From contig JAYYOR010000032.1 in assembly GCA_036130055.1 (NCBI GenBank), positions 1-17,450 of the forward strand: a stretch of DNA of 17,450 nt. The letters are read 5' to 3'. Source of the stretch: TMED69 sp036130055 (GTDB lineage: Bacteria; Pseudomonadota; Gammaproteobacteria; Ga0077536). Of the stretch, positions 7,092 through 14,476 are shown piece by piece. The notes under the pieces were generated by a model. The model had not been told where the DNA came from. It was given only the letters and a program-made list of their open reading frames with translations, and ran no database searches. The translations under genes were made by a program, and so were the position numbers. Numbering within the stretch: the stretch's first letter is position 1; the number at the start of each line of letters is the position of its first letter.

Positions 7092-7971
7092 CTATTGTTT
7101 AATAATTGTATTGGTTACAGGGTTCTTTGGCTTTATAAAAGCTGATATCGCTAAAGAAACTTCAAATGAAAGCTATTCCCGAGACACGCTCAATGTCATT
7201 TTGAAGGCTGAGGAACTTATGCATAACAAACTGTTTCAAAAAGCGTTTCAAAAGCTTGAGTCAGTGATAGATAGAAACAATCTTAACAAATTTGAAAAAG
7301 CAAGCTTATTTTTTTTATTAGGTTCAGCCCAACGCGGCTTAGAAAAATTTGTGGATGCCAACAAGAGTTTTATACTGGTTTGTAAAATCGATGGAATACC
7401 TATTAATTTTTACCGAGAAGCGCTAAAAAGTCTTTCTAACGATCATCTAAACAAAAACCAAAAGACCTTCATTCTATCAAGATTAAAGGTAATCAATAAA
7501 AACCGAGGAAATATTGAATTACGAATAATAGAAGGACAATTACTTTATGATTTCGGTTATTTTAATGATTCAATTAAGATCTTAGAAACCGTTATTAACG
7601 AAGAAGAATTGGTATCCAAAACTCAAATTGAAAAAATAAACGAGTTAAAATTTTTGGCCCATATAGGTAACAGTGAGTTCGATATTGCTTTAGATATTAT
7701 AGAAACTGAAGTATTAAATAATCCAGTTAAATTAAATTTTAGACGTCTAGCCTACACCTACGCGTTACTTAATGAACACGATAAACATATGAATATTTGG
7801 GAAACTATTCATGATAATTTTGAAATAAACCGCTACGAAACAAAATTTTATTATGAACTCTTACTAAAAAATAAATTCTACCTGAAAGCTGCTGACGTAT
7901 TTTCTATTGGTCTAAAAAAAGGTTTTTTTGACGAACGAGAAAGATACGACGAAGGTTATTCCAAATATTAA
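7066..7971 (+). CDS. TPR-like periplasmic protein of the Ton operon
   Basis: 301 residues from a TTG start inside the tonB2 end. The N-terminus (YIKLSKTNYCLIIVLVTGFFGFIKADI) is a signal peptide. The rest is almost all helix. Helical pairs of about 34 residues with small and aromatic residues at TPR positions can be seen: AEELMHNKLFQKAFQKLESV (about 48-67), FLLGSAQRGLEKFVDANKSF (about 83-102), EGQLLYDFGYFNDSIKILET (about 154-173), and LAHIGNSEFDIALDIIETEV (about 198-217). They are degenerate, so TPR is a likely but not certain call. Proteins of this kind close TonB2 operons in Vibrio and Shewanella, and a role in assembling or tuning the transducer is inferred. The gene is very AT-rich. Confidence 0.75.
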   Translation: MYIKLSKTNYCLIIVLVTGFFGFIKADIAKETSNESYSRDTLNVILKAEELMHNKLFQKAFQKLESVIDRNNLNKFEKASLFFLLGSAQRGLEKFVDANKSFILVCKIDGIPINFYREALKSLSNDHLNKNQKTFILSRLKVINKNRGNIELRIIEGQLLYDFGYFNDSIKILETVINEEELVSKTQIEKINELKFLAHIGNSEFDIALDIIETEVLNNPVKLNFRRLAYTYALLNEHDKHMNIWETIHDNFEINRYETKFYYELLLKNKFYLKAADVFSIGLKKGFFDERERYDEGYSKY

Positions 7972-7996
7972 CAAGTTGTCCGTACTAGCATAGTAA

Positions 7997-8017
7997 GCAA
8001 AATGATATGTATTTTGC
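7997..8017. terminator. Weak stem-loop between convergent Ton operon and ETF operon
   Basis: A 7-base inverted repeat, GCAAAAT and ATTTTGC, encloses a 7-base loop in the 79-base gap between two convergent operons. It is low in GC and is not followed by a T-tract on either strand, so it is only a tentative bidirectional terminator. Confidence 0.25.
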
Positions 8018-8050
8018 CGCAAATTAGAATCATTTTCGATCTAACGTTGA

Positions 8051-8368
8051 TTAATTCTCTGGAATATTGAAAGTAGCTCCTTCAAGTAGCTCGGTGACTT
8101 CTATCTGACACGATAACCTTGAACTACCGTCAACCTTGTTGTCCACAAAGTCTAAGGTTTCTTCTTCTATTTCTGAAATAGTCGATATTTTACTATGCAG
8201 GTCCGGGTCAACGTAGACGTGGCAGGTTGCACATGAGCAGCCTCCCCCGCACTCTCCTAGTATTCCGGCGATCTGGTTCTCTAAGGCGGTTTCCATGACT
8301 GACCAGCCAATTTTTGCTTCTACGGTCTTTATAAGACCTTTGCTATTTTTAAAATTGATCTTTGGCAT
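8051..8368 (-). CDS. [2Fe-2S] ferredoxin, adrenodoxin type
   Basis: 105 residues from ATG at 8368. The reading frame is open to 8431, but that extension lies inside the ETF-QO gene and the fold starts at MPKINFKNSKG. The four cluster ligands are visible as C-x5-C-x2-C (ECGGGCSCATCHVY) and a fourth Cys about 37 residues later (RLSCQIEV). The TCHVYV and SRLSCQI strings are typical of adrenodoxin/ISC-type ferredoxins (Fdx, putidaredoxin, FdxE). It is a soluble one-electron carrier. Usual partners are a P450, a ring hydroxylase or the ISC assembly system, none of which is in view; instead it sits 17 bases behind the ETF-QO gene as the last gene of the ETF operon. No clear Shine-Dalgarno is present, so translation may be coupled to ETF-QO. 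Confidence 0.88.
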   Translation of the reverse strand: MPKINFKNSKGLIKTVEAKIGWSVMETALENQIAGILGECGGGCSCATCHVYVDPDLHSKISTISEIEEETLDFVDNKVDGSSRLSCQIEVTELLEGATFNIPEN

Positions 8369-8385
8369 ATCGTTAGCAGCAAAGT

Positions 8386-10017
8386 TTACATGTTTGAGTA
8401 GTTTGGGCCACCACTCCCTTCTGGAGGACACCAGTTTATATTTTGCCCCGGATCTTTGATATCACAGGTCTTACAGTGAACGCAATTTTGAGCATTAATT
8501 TGCAACTTTGCGTCATTACCTTCTCCAATGTATTCATAGACTCCCGCCGGACAGTAGTTTTGCTCAAGTCCCGCATATTCCTTAAAATTTCTCTTTACTG
8601 CCATCTCTGGTTGTTTCAATACCAAATGACAGGGCTGGTCTTCTTCGTGGTAAGTATTAGAGAGGAAAACTGAAGACGGCTTATCAAATGTAACTATGCC
8701 ATCAGGTTTGGGATAATTCTTACTTTTTGAATCAATTGCTTTTTTTGTTTGCGAATGGTCTGAAATATTTGTGAATGTCCACGGAGCTTGACCACGAAAA
8801 ATATAAGTATCAATTGCAGAGTAGGCCATCGCAGGAAGGAGTCCCCATTTAAAGGAGGGTTTTATATTCCTAACCTTATAAAGCTCATCCCAGAGCCAAC
8901 TCTTTTTCAGATTTTCTTCAAAGCTAGTTATCTCTTTATTATTCCAGCCGTTGAGAGCTTCGGCAAAAACACTTTCGGCTGCTATTATTCCTGACTTCAT
9001 GGCGGTATGAGTGCCCTTAATTTTTGGGACATTTAAAAATCCAGCTGAATCCCCAATGATTAAGCCGCCAGGAAAGGACAATCTTGGTATCGATTGAATA
9101 CCTCCCGCACTTATGGCCCTCGCCCCGTAAGATATCCTTTTTGCATTCTCAAACAGGCTTTTGAATTTTGGATGAGTCTTAAATCTCTGCATCTCCTCGA
9201 AGGGACTAAGATAAGGATTTTTATAGTTCAAGCCCAAAACGAATCCGACCGAAAGTAAATTTTCTCCAAAATGATACATCCACGAGCCTCCATAGGTGCT
9301 CATATCCATCGGCCACCCCGCGGTATGGGTGATTTGACCTGACACGAATTTGCTCGGATCTAATTCCCAAACCTCTTTTATGCCTAAACCATAAATTTGC
9401 GGATCACAATTAGCTCTCAATTGAAATTTCTCGAATAGTTTCTTTGTAAGAGAGCCTCGACATCCTTCTGCAAAGACTGTCTGTCTGCCACGCAATTCAA
9501 TGCCAGCCTCGAAGTTTGGGCCCTCCTTACCGTCTTTGGCTCGACCCATATCGCCAGTTATAACCCCTTTAATGGTTCCATCTGAATTAGTGGAAAGTTC
9601 AGAACAGGAGAAGCCGGCAAATACATCAACTCCGATTTCTTCTGCTTGCTCTCCAAGCCACCTACATAAATTACCTAAACTAATTATATAGTTACCTTTA
9701 TTATGCATTTGAGGGGGGGTTGGTAATCTAATCGCATGTTGTTTCGTCAAAAGGTAGAATTTATCTGTCTTAGCTGGTGTCTCTAATGGGGCACCTCTTT
9801 CAGGCCAATCCGGAATCAATTCATCTAAAGCCTTAGTTTCTATCACCGCACCAGATAATATATGCGCCCCAACTTCTGAACCTTTTTCGACTAAGCAGAT
9901 AGATATTTCTTTGTTTGCCTCAATGCTGAGTTGCTTGAGTTTGATCGCAAAACTTAAACCAGCTGGCCCTCCGCCGACAACCACGACGTCATAATCCATT
10001 ACTTCTCTGTCTGTCAT
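8386..10017 (-). CDS. Electron transfer flavoprotein-ubiquinone oxidoreductase (ETF-QO)
   Basis: 543 residues, the full family length. It takes electrons from reduced ETF and passes them through FAD and a [4Fe-4S] cluster to ubiquinone at the inner membrane. The FAD-binding turn VVVGGGPAGLSFA lies at residues 11-23 (Gly15, Gly17, Gly20). Other family strings are EKGSEVGAHILSGAVIE, GGSWMYHFG, GLIIGDSAGFLNVPKIKGTH (second FAD contact) and the membrane-associated middle part. The C-terminal ferredoxin-like domain holds Cys489 (NYCPAGVYEY) and Cys512, Cys515 and Cys518 (NCVHCKTCDIKDP), matching the four cluster ligands of the human enzyme. An additional Cys530 (INWCPPEG) follows. GAGG lies just before the ATG. 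The gene follows etfA after 32 bases and precedes the ferredoxin gene by 17. Confidence 0.96.
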   Translation of the reverse strand: MTDREVMDYDVVVVGGGPAGLSFAIKLKQLSIEANKEISICLVEKGSEVGAHILSGAVIETKALDELIPDWPERGAPLETPAKTDKFYLLTKQHAIRLPTPPQMHNKGNYIISLGNLCRWLGEQAEEIGVDVFAGFSCSELSTNSDGTIKGVITGDMGRAKDGKEGPNFEAGIELRGRQTVFAEGCRGSLTKKLFEKFQLRANCDPQIYGLGIKEVWELDPSKFVSGQITHTAGWPMDMSTYGGSWMYHFGENLLSVGFVLGLNYKNPYLSPFEEMQRFKTHPKFKSLFENAKRISYGARAISAGGIQSIPRLSFPGGLIIGDSAGFLNVPKIKGTHTAMKSGIIAAESVFAEALNGWNNKEITSFEENLKKSWLWDELYKVRNIKPSFKWGLLPAMAYSAIDTYIFRGQAPWTFTNISDHSQTKKAIDSKSKNYPKPDGIVTFDKPSSVFLSNTYHEEDQPCHLVLKQPEMAVKRNFKEYAGLEQNYCPAGVYEYIGEGNDAKLQINAQNCVHCKTCDIKDPGQNINWCPPEGSGGPNYSNM

Positions 10018-10049
10018 TTAATTACCTCGACCACGAATCAAAACTTGTA

Positions 10050-10988
10050 CTATTCAGATAATTGCTCAGACATTTCTGGGACCTCGGTAAAAAGATCACC
10101 CACCAAGCCGTAGTCTGCTACGCCAAAAATAGGAGCCTCCTCGTCCTTATTAATCGCAACGATCACTTTTGAATCCTTCATTCCCGCAAGATGTTGAATT
10201 GCTCCAGAAATTCCGACAGCAATATATAATTGTGGAGCAACTATTTTACCTGTTTGACCAACTTGATAATCATTTGGCACGTAACCCGCATCGACGGCCG
10301 CCCGTGATGCGCCCACCGCAGCCCCTAATTTATCGGCAAGCTTTTCAATAATCGCGAAGTCCTCAGAACTACCTACCCCTCTTCCCCCGGATACAATAAT
10401 TTCTGCGGCTCCCAACTCAGGTCTATCGGATTTGGTCAACTCCTCTTTAACGAATTCGGAAAGTTTCAGGCTCTCTGGCGCGCTAATGTTTTCTATGGCG
10501 GCTTCGCTTTCAACTAAACCAGTCGGCTCGAATGCTGTAGGTCTTACAGTTAATACCTTGGTATCGTCCTTCGACTTAACAGTAGCTATAATGTTACCGG
10601 CGTACATAGGGCGTTTAAAAGTTTCTTGGTCAACTATTTCAATGACATCAGACACCTGAGCAACATCTATCAAGGCCGCTACCCTCGGCATAAAATTTTT
10701 CCCACTAGTCGAAGAAACAGCGATAATAAATTGATAACTTTCAGCTTCTTTCACCACAACAGACGCTAGATTCTCAGCCAAGCCATCTTTAAGTGATTCA
10801 GAATCGCAAAGTTTTACCGACGATACACCTTTTATCCGGGAGGCTTCCTCAGCAACCTCGCCACAGTTAAAGCCGGCTACTAAAATATCAAGCTTGTCAG
10901 CATTTAGAAGTTGGCCTGCCGTCACTGCACTTTGGGTAACAATCGATAATTGTTTGTTATCGTGTTCAGCTACTATTAATACGTTCAT
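10050..10988 (-). CDS. etfA: Electron transfer flavoprotein alpha subunit
   Basis: 312 residues. The N-terminal domain (1-190) is a Rossmann-like half that pairs with EtfB. The C-terminal FAD domain begins with IIVSGGRGVGSSEDF (about 208-222), continues with AVGASRAAVDAGY and QVGQTGKIVAPQLY, and carries the ETF-alpha signature AVGISGAIQHLAGMKDSKV (about 257-275) followed by IVAINKDEEAPIF. With EtfB it forms the soluble flavoprotein that collects electrons from acyl-CoA dehydrogenases and hands them to ETF-QO. AAAGGTGA precedes the ATG and lies inside the end of etfB, three bases away, so the subunits are translated together. Confidence 0.97.
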   Translation of the reverse strand: MNVLIVAEHDNKQLSIVTQSAVTAGQLLNADKLDILVAGFNCGEVAEEASRIKGVSSVKLCDSESLKDGLAENLASVVVKEAESYQFIIAVSSTSGKNFMPRVAALIDVAQVSDVIEIVDQETFKRPMYAGNIIATVKSKDDTKVLTVRPTAFEPTGLVESEAAIENISAPESLKLSEFVKEELTKSDRPELGAAEIIVSGGRGVGSSEDFAIIEKLADKLGAAVGASRAAVDAGYVPNDYQVGQTGKIVAPQLYIAVGISGAIQHLAGMKDSKVIVAINKDEEAPIFGVADYGLVGDLFTEVPEMSEQLSE

Positions 10989-10991
10989 AAT

Positions 10992-11741
10992 TTAAATCAC
11001 CTTTGCATCATTTTTTAATTTGTCCAACAACTGACCAACATCTTCGACTTTTACGCCAGCCTTGCGATCTGGAGGTTCAGCTACATTTAACAATTCAAGT
11101 CTCGGGGTAATGTCGACGCCCATCTCTTCTGGAGTTAGAATTTCGAGCGGTTTTTTCTTCGCCTTCATTATGTTAGGGAGTTTAACGTATCGTGGCTCGT
11201 TCAATCGTAAATCAGTGGTTATTATCGAAGGTAGTTTTAAATTAAGGGTTTGTATTCCTCCGTCGATTTCCCTAGAAACAATAGCGGCACCTTGCTCGAA
11301 TTCAAGATTACATGCAAAAGTCCCTTGAGACCAACCTAACAAGGCTGATAACATCTGCCCGGTTTGGTTAGAATCATCGTCTATTGCTTGTTTGCCCAGA
11401 ATGATAATGTCTGGCGATTCTTTTTCTGCAATATTTGCAAGAATCTTTGCCACAGATAATGGTTGGACATTAGATTCAGTCTCGACTAATACACTCCTAT
11501 CTATTCCCATCGCCATTGCAGTCCTCAATGTTTCCTGGGCCTGCTTGGGACCAATTGAAACGGCCACCGTCTCTGTCGCCAAACCTGCTTCTTGAAGCTT
11601 AACTGCTTCTTCAACTGCAATTTCGTCAAAAGGGTTCATTGACATCTTAACGTTAGATAATTCCACGTCTGACCCATCGGCTTTAGGTCTGGCTTTAACG
11701 TTATAGTCTATCGCTCTTTTAACAGCTACTAAGATTTTCAT
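10992..11741 (-). CDS. etfB: Electron transfer flavoprotein beta subunit
   Basis: 249 residues from ATG at 11741, which has GGAG in front; the frame stays open to 11777, but the added 12 residues are outside the fold. MKILVAVKRAIDYN is the normal start. NPFDEIAVEEAVKL and ILGKQAIDDDSNQTGQM belong to the AMP-binding half. The ETF-beta signature runs from SREIDGGIQTLNLKLPSIIT (about 156-175) to TTDLRLNEPRYVKLPNIMKA. The latter segment is the recognition loop that docks on acyl-CoA dehydrogenases, and its Lys-rich end is conserved. First gene of the etfB-etfA-ETF-QO-ferredoxin operon, divergent from gcdH. Confidence 0.97.
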   Translation of the reverse strand: MKILVAVKRAIDYNVKARPKADGSDVELSNVKMSMNPFDEIAVEEAVKLQEAGLATETVAVSIGPKQAQETLRTAMAMGIDRSVLVETESNVQPLSVAKILANIAEKESPDIIILGKQAIDDDSNQTGQMLSALLGWSQGTFACNLEFEQGAAIVSREIDGGIQTLNLKLPSIITTDLRLNEPRYVKLPNIMKAKKKPLEILTPEEMGVDITPRLELLNVAEPPDRKAGVKVEDVGQLLDKLKNDAKVI

Positions 11742-11795
11742 AAAAACTCCTGCAAATGATCTATCAATCCATTTCAACTCGTAAATTGACCGTTA

Positions 11796-11801
11796 ATTAT
11801 A
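11796..11801 (-). promoter_or_regulatory. -10 element candidate for the etf operon
   Basis: On the minus strand a perfect TATAAT lies about 55 bases before the etfB ATG. No good -35 is found at 16-18 bases. The gap of 235 bases between etfB and gcdH (11742-11976) holds this element, the gcdH promoter and a cluster of CAAC/TAAC repeats, and no gene that I can see. Confidence 0.35.
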
Positions 11802-11842
11802 TTTTAACAATATCATTGAAGTTCTCCAACTACAGATATTCA

Positions 11843-11851
11843 TGATATAAT
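11843..11851 (+). promoter_or_regulatory. Extended -10 promoter of gcdH
   Basis: TGATATAAT is a perfect extended -10 (TGn plus TATAAT). The expected transcription start near 11858 leaves a leader of about 118 bases before the gcdH ATG at 11977. The best upstream match to a -35 is poor (TTCTCC), as expected for extended -10 promoters. Confidence 0.5.
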
Positions 11852-11899
11852 GTTTACGAGAGGAAATAGTATCTATATTTAAAAAATACGAATAATCGA

Positions 11900-11934
11900 G
11901 TTAACAAGGTCAACTTTTAACAAATAAATTCAAC
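11900..11934. repeat. Four short (G/T)T(C/T)AAC repeats in the gcdH leader
   Basis: GTTAAC (11900), GTCAAC (11909), TTTAAC (11916) and TTCAAC (11929) stand in the same orientation within 35 bases. Spacing is irregular (9, 7 and 13 bases). The sequence is AT-rich, so chance is a real alternative to a regulator site. Confidence 0.25.
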
Positions 11935-11976
11935 CCGCCTAATCATGCAAACCGGGCGAAATAGTGAGGAATTCTA

Positions 11977-13194
11977 ATGGCAACTCTGGCAAAAAATACC
12001 AAACCTACTTCAAATTCAAGCGCGGAACAGTCGTTTAAATGGGAGGACCCACTATTACTTTCAGAAATGCTCTCTGAGGACGAGCGAATAATCGATAATG
12101 CGGCTAAAGTTTTTTGCGAAGGCGAACTTCTACCAGGCATCACAATGGCCCATAGACACGAAAAATTCGACCGAAAAATTATGAACCGATTTGGAGAAAA
12201 TGGCTTTTTGGGCTCTACAATACCAGAGGAATATGGTGGTGCCGGCCTCAGTTACGTAAATTATGGGTTGATCGCAAAGAACGTAGAATCGATTGATTCA
12301 GGTTATAGGTCCGCAATGAGCGTCCAAAGCAGTTTAGTCATGCATCCGATCTACGCTTTCGGAACGGAAGCCCAAAGGCTAAAATACTTACCAGATTTAG
12401 CCTCAGGCAAGAAGGTCGGAGCCTTTGGTCTCACCGAACCAGACCACGGTTCTGATCCGTCAAGCATGCAGACATCTGCCTCGACGGTTCCGGGCGGATA
12501 CGTACTTAATGGGGCGAAGATGTGGATCTCAAACTCCCCGATTGCCGATATATTTGTGGTTTGGGCCAAAGAATCGGGGCAAATAAGAGGATTTATTGTC
12601 GAGAGGTCAATGGATGGCCTATCGACTCCAAAAATTGAAGGGAAGTTTTCTTTAAGAGCGTCTGTTACAGGTGAAATTGTACTTAAGGATGTTTTCGTCC
12701 CAGAAGAGAACATACTGCCAAATGTCACAGGTCTAAAGGGACCTTTTAGTTGTCTCAACAGAGCCCGTTACGGGATCGCATGGGGAGCCATGGGAGCAGC
12801 AGAATTTTGCTGGAAGAAAGCCAGACAATATGTTCTTGACCGAAGCCAATTTGGAAGACCACTAGCGGCTAATCAGCTTGTTCAAAAAAAACTAGCGGAC
12901 ATGCAAACAGAGATAACCTTAGGATATCAAGCGGCGTTACAAGTTGGCAGACTTATAGACCAAGGAAAAGCGGCCCCTGAAATGATTTCGTTAATAAAAA
13001 GGAACAATTGTGGGAAGGCTTTGGACATAGCACGGACTGCCAGAGACATGTTGGGCGGAAACGGCATTTCAGACGAATATCATATCATTCGACACGTTTT
13101 GAACCTCGAGGCAGTAAATACGTATGAAGGCACCCACGACATACACGCTTTGATTCTAGGAAGAGCTCAAACAGGTCTCCAAGCGTTCTTCTAA
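11977..13194 (+). CDS. gcdH: Glutaryl-CoA dehydrogenase
   Basis: 405 residues. Oxidises and decarboxylates glutaryl-CoA to crotonyl-CoA, passing electrons to ETF; part of lysine, tryptophan and glutarate breakdown. The acyl-CoA dehydrogenase fold is complete: GSTIPEEYGGAGLSYV, FGLTEPDHGSDPSSM (FAD and substrate site), KMWISNSP, and RSQFGRPLAANQLVQ. SGYRSAMSVQSSLVMHPIYA contains Arg111 and Ser115, which match Arg94 and Ser98 of the human enzyme that hold the gamma-carboxylate; this separates it from other acyl-CoA dehydrogenases. The catalytic base is Glu384 in NTYEGTHDIHALILGRA, at the usual C-terminal site. GTGAGGA precedes the ATG. Divergent from the etf operon that accepts its electrons. 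Confidence 0.95.
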   Translation: MATLAKNTKPTSNSSAEQSFKWEDPLLLSEMLSEDERIIDNAAKVFCEGELLPGITMAHRHEKFDRKIMNRFGENGFLGSTIPEEYGGAGLSYVNYGLIAKNVESIDSGYRSAMSVQSSLVMHPIYAFGTEAQRLKYLPDLASGKKVGAFGLTEPDHGSDPSSMQTSASTVPGGYVLNGAKMWISNSPIADIFVVWAKESGQIRGFIVERSMDGLSTPKIEGKFSLRASVTGEIVLKDVFVPEENILPNVTGLKGPFSCLNRARYGIAWGAMGAAEFCWKKARQYVLDRSQFGRPLAANQLVQKKLADMQTEITLGYQAALQVGRLIDQGKAAPEMISLIKRNNCGKALDIARTARDMLGGNGISDEYHIIRHVLNLEAVNTYEGTHDIHALILGRAQTGLQAFF

Positions 13195-13225
13195 CGCACC
13201 TACAAAATTGTGTTTGTTTGTTTTG

Positions 13226-14431
13226 CTACAAGACATCTCCTAGTGAGAGTAACTCCTGGCTGATGATCATTTTTCTCACCTCAGTGGTGCCGGCACCAAT
13301 CTCCAGAAGTTTATTACCCCGATAGAGCCTATTTATTTCAGATTCCCAGATATAGCCAGAGCCTCCGTGGATTTGAACTGCCTCATCAAGGATGGAATTC
13401 AGCATATTGGCGCAAAACATAATGGAAGTGGCTGTATCTGCGTGAATCATTCCCCTTCCCGCTTCTTGACTTGTAGCGCTATTAATGTGACTCAACACTT
13501 TCAAATTGAGAGCTTTCATCGCTTCCAATCCAGCGTACATGTCAGCCAACTTTGACTGAATCATTTGAAAATCAGATATCTTTTTACCAAATTGACTACG
13601 TTGCGACGCGTGCTCCAAACTAAGTTGCAAAGCTCTTTCAGCCATCCCTACACAAATTGGTGCTATCACTGCTCGTTCGAAATCAAGTCCGCTCATAACC
13701 ACCCCAACACCTTCATTAACTTCTCCCAAAAGATTTTCAACTGGAACTTCACAATTATCAAAAACTAATTCGCCTGTCTGGCTACCTCTGAAACCCATCT
13801 TCATCAATTTTTGCGCTACTGAAAATCCAGGAAATTCCTTTTCGACGATGAAGGCAGAAATCCCCTTTTTACCCAAATTCTTTGCTGTCTTTGCATAAAC
13901 TAATAATACATCTGCGACTGGACCATTCGTAATATACATCTTTCTACCATTAAGAATAAAAACATCTCCTTGCCTATCTGCCGTGGTGCTCATGGCTCCT
14001 AAAGCATCTGAGCCTGCTCCTGGCTCGGTAAGTCCTAGCGCGCCAATATGCTGCCCTGAACATAGCGCAGGTAAATACCTTATTTTTTGCTCATCGTTAG
14101 AGTTTCTATATAAATTGTCTAGGCAAAGATTTTCATGAGCGATCCAACTTAATGCCATAGCATAGTTCCAGCGCCCCATAGCCTGCGCTATTAAACCACT
14201 CGCAAGAATATCCAAACCCTGTCCACCAAATTCTTCAGGGATGGTTATACCACAGAAACCCTCGCTCCCGATCTTTCTGAATATTTCCTCTGGCCACCAT
14301 TCATCAGCATCCATCCTTGAAGCTAGAGGATACAATTCCTTTTTCGCAAATTTATTCGCCTGCTCGAAAATTAGCGAGTGATGTTCTGAAAGTCTAAATT
14401 GGTTCTCTTGGACGGATATTGATTCAATCAA
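13226..14431 (-). CDS. Acyl-CoA dehydrogenase, isovaleryl-CoA dehydrogenase-like
   Basis: 401 residues from a TTG start (14431-14429) with AAGG nine bases upstream and a well-formed promoter. Motifs: GITIPEEFGGQGLDI (about 61-75), LGLTEPGAGSDALG (about 132-145), NGRKMYITNGPVAD (161-174), MGFRGSQTGELVF, and RSQFGKKISDFQMIQ. The normal C-terminal base position reads EIGAGTTEVR, with Gly where most family members have Glu. Instead Glu252 in MSGLDFERAV lies where isovaleryl-CoA dehydrogenase has its base (human Glu254, SGLDLERLV). A branched short-chain acyl-CoA is therefore the likely substrate, with electrons going to ETF. It differs from typical leucine-pathway enzymes in several places and no liu genes (methylcrotonyl-CoA carboxylase and so on) are nearby, so leucine breakdown is not proven. 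Confidence 0.85.
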   Translation of the reverse strand: MIESISVQENQFRLSEHHSLIFEQANKFAKKELYPLASRMDADEWWPEEIFRKIGSEGFCGITIPEEFGGQGLDILASGLIAQAMGRWNYAMALSWIAHENLCLDNLYRNSNDEQKIRYLPALCSGQHIGALGLTEPGAGSDALGAMSTTADRQGDVFILNGRKMYITNGPVADVLLVYAKTAKNLGKKGISAFIVEKEFPGFSVAQKLMKMGFRGSQTGELVFDNCEVPVENLLGEVNEGVGVVMSGLDFERAVIAPICVGMAERALQLSLEHASQRSQFGKKISDFQMIQSKLADMYAGLEAMKALNLKVLSHINSATSQEAGRGMIHADTATSIMFCANMLNSILDEAVQIHGGSGYIWESEINRLYRGNKLLEIGAGTTEVRKMIISQELLSLGDVL

Positions 14432-14447
14432 TTAATTTTTCCTTTTT

Positions 14448-14476
14448 TTGCTCAAAACTCTTCAAGATAGTAGGAT
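14448..14476 (+). promoter_or_regulatory. Promoter candidate for the acyl-CoA dehydrogenase-LLM unit
   Basis: TTGCTC (14448-14453) and TAGGAT (14471-14476) are 17 bases apart, in the 88-base gap between divergent dehydrogenase genes. Both boxes are imperfect. It overlaps the opposite promoter at 14467-14495. Confidence 0.35.

Noticed and set aside
8369..8431. N-terminal extension of the ferredoxin frame
   Set aside because: It overlaps the end of ETF-QO and adds 21 residues before the first strand of the ferredoxin fold; ATG at 8368 fits better.
11742..11777. N-terminal extension of etfB
   Set aside because: ATG at 11741 has GGAG in front and gives the normal EtfB start MKILVAVKR.
11935..11957. 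Possible hairpin CCCG...CGGG just before the gcdH ribosome site
   Set aside because: Only four paired bases around a loop of about 15; too weak to call a riboswitch or terminator.
12351..12758. Open minus-strand frame of 135 codons inside gcdH
   Set aside because: It is the antisense of a well-supported gene, its protein has no recognisable pattern, and it has no ribosome site of note.
13195..13225. T-rich gap with CAAAA/TTTTG between convergent gcdH and the isovaleryl-like gene
   Set aside because: A five-base AT-rich stem with a 13-base loop is not a credible intrinsic terminator, though termination must occur near here.
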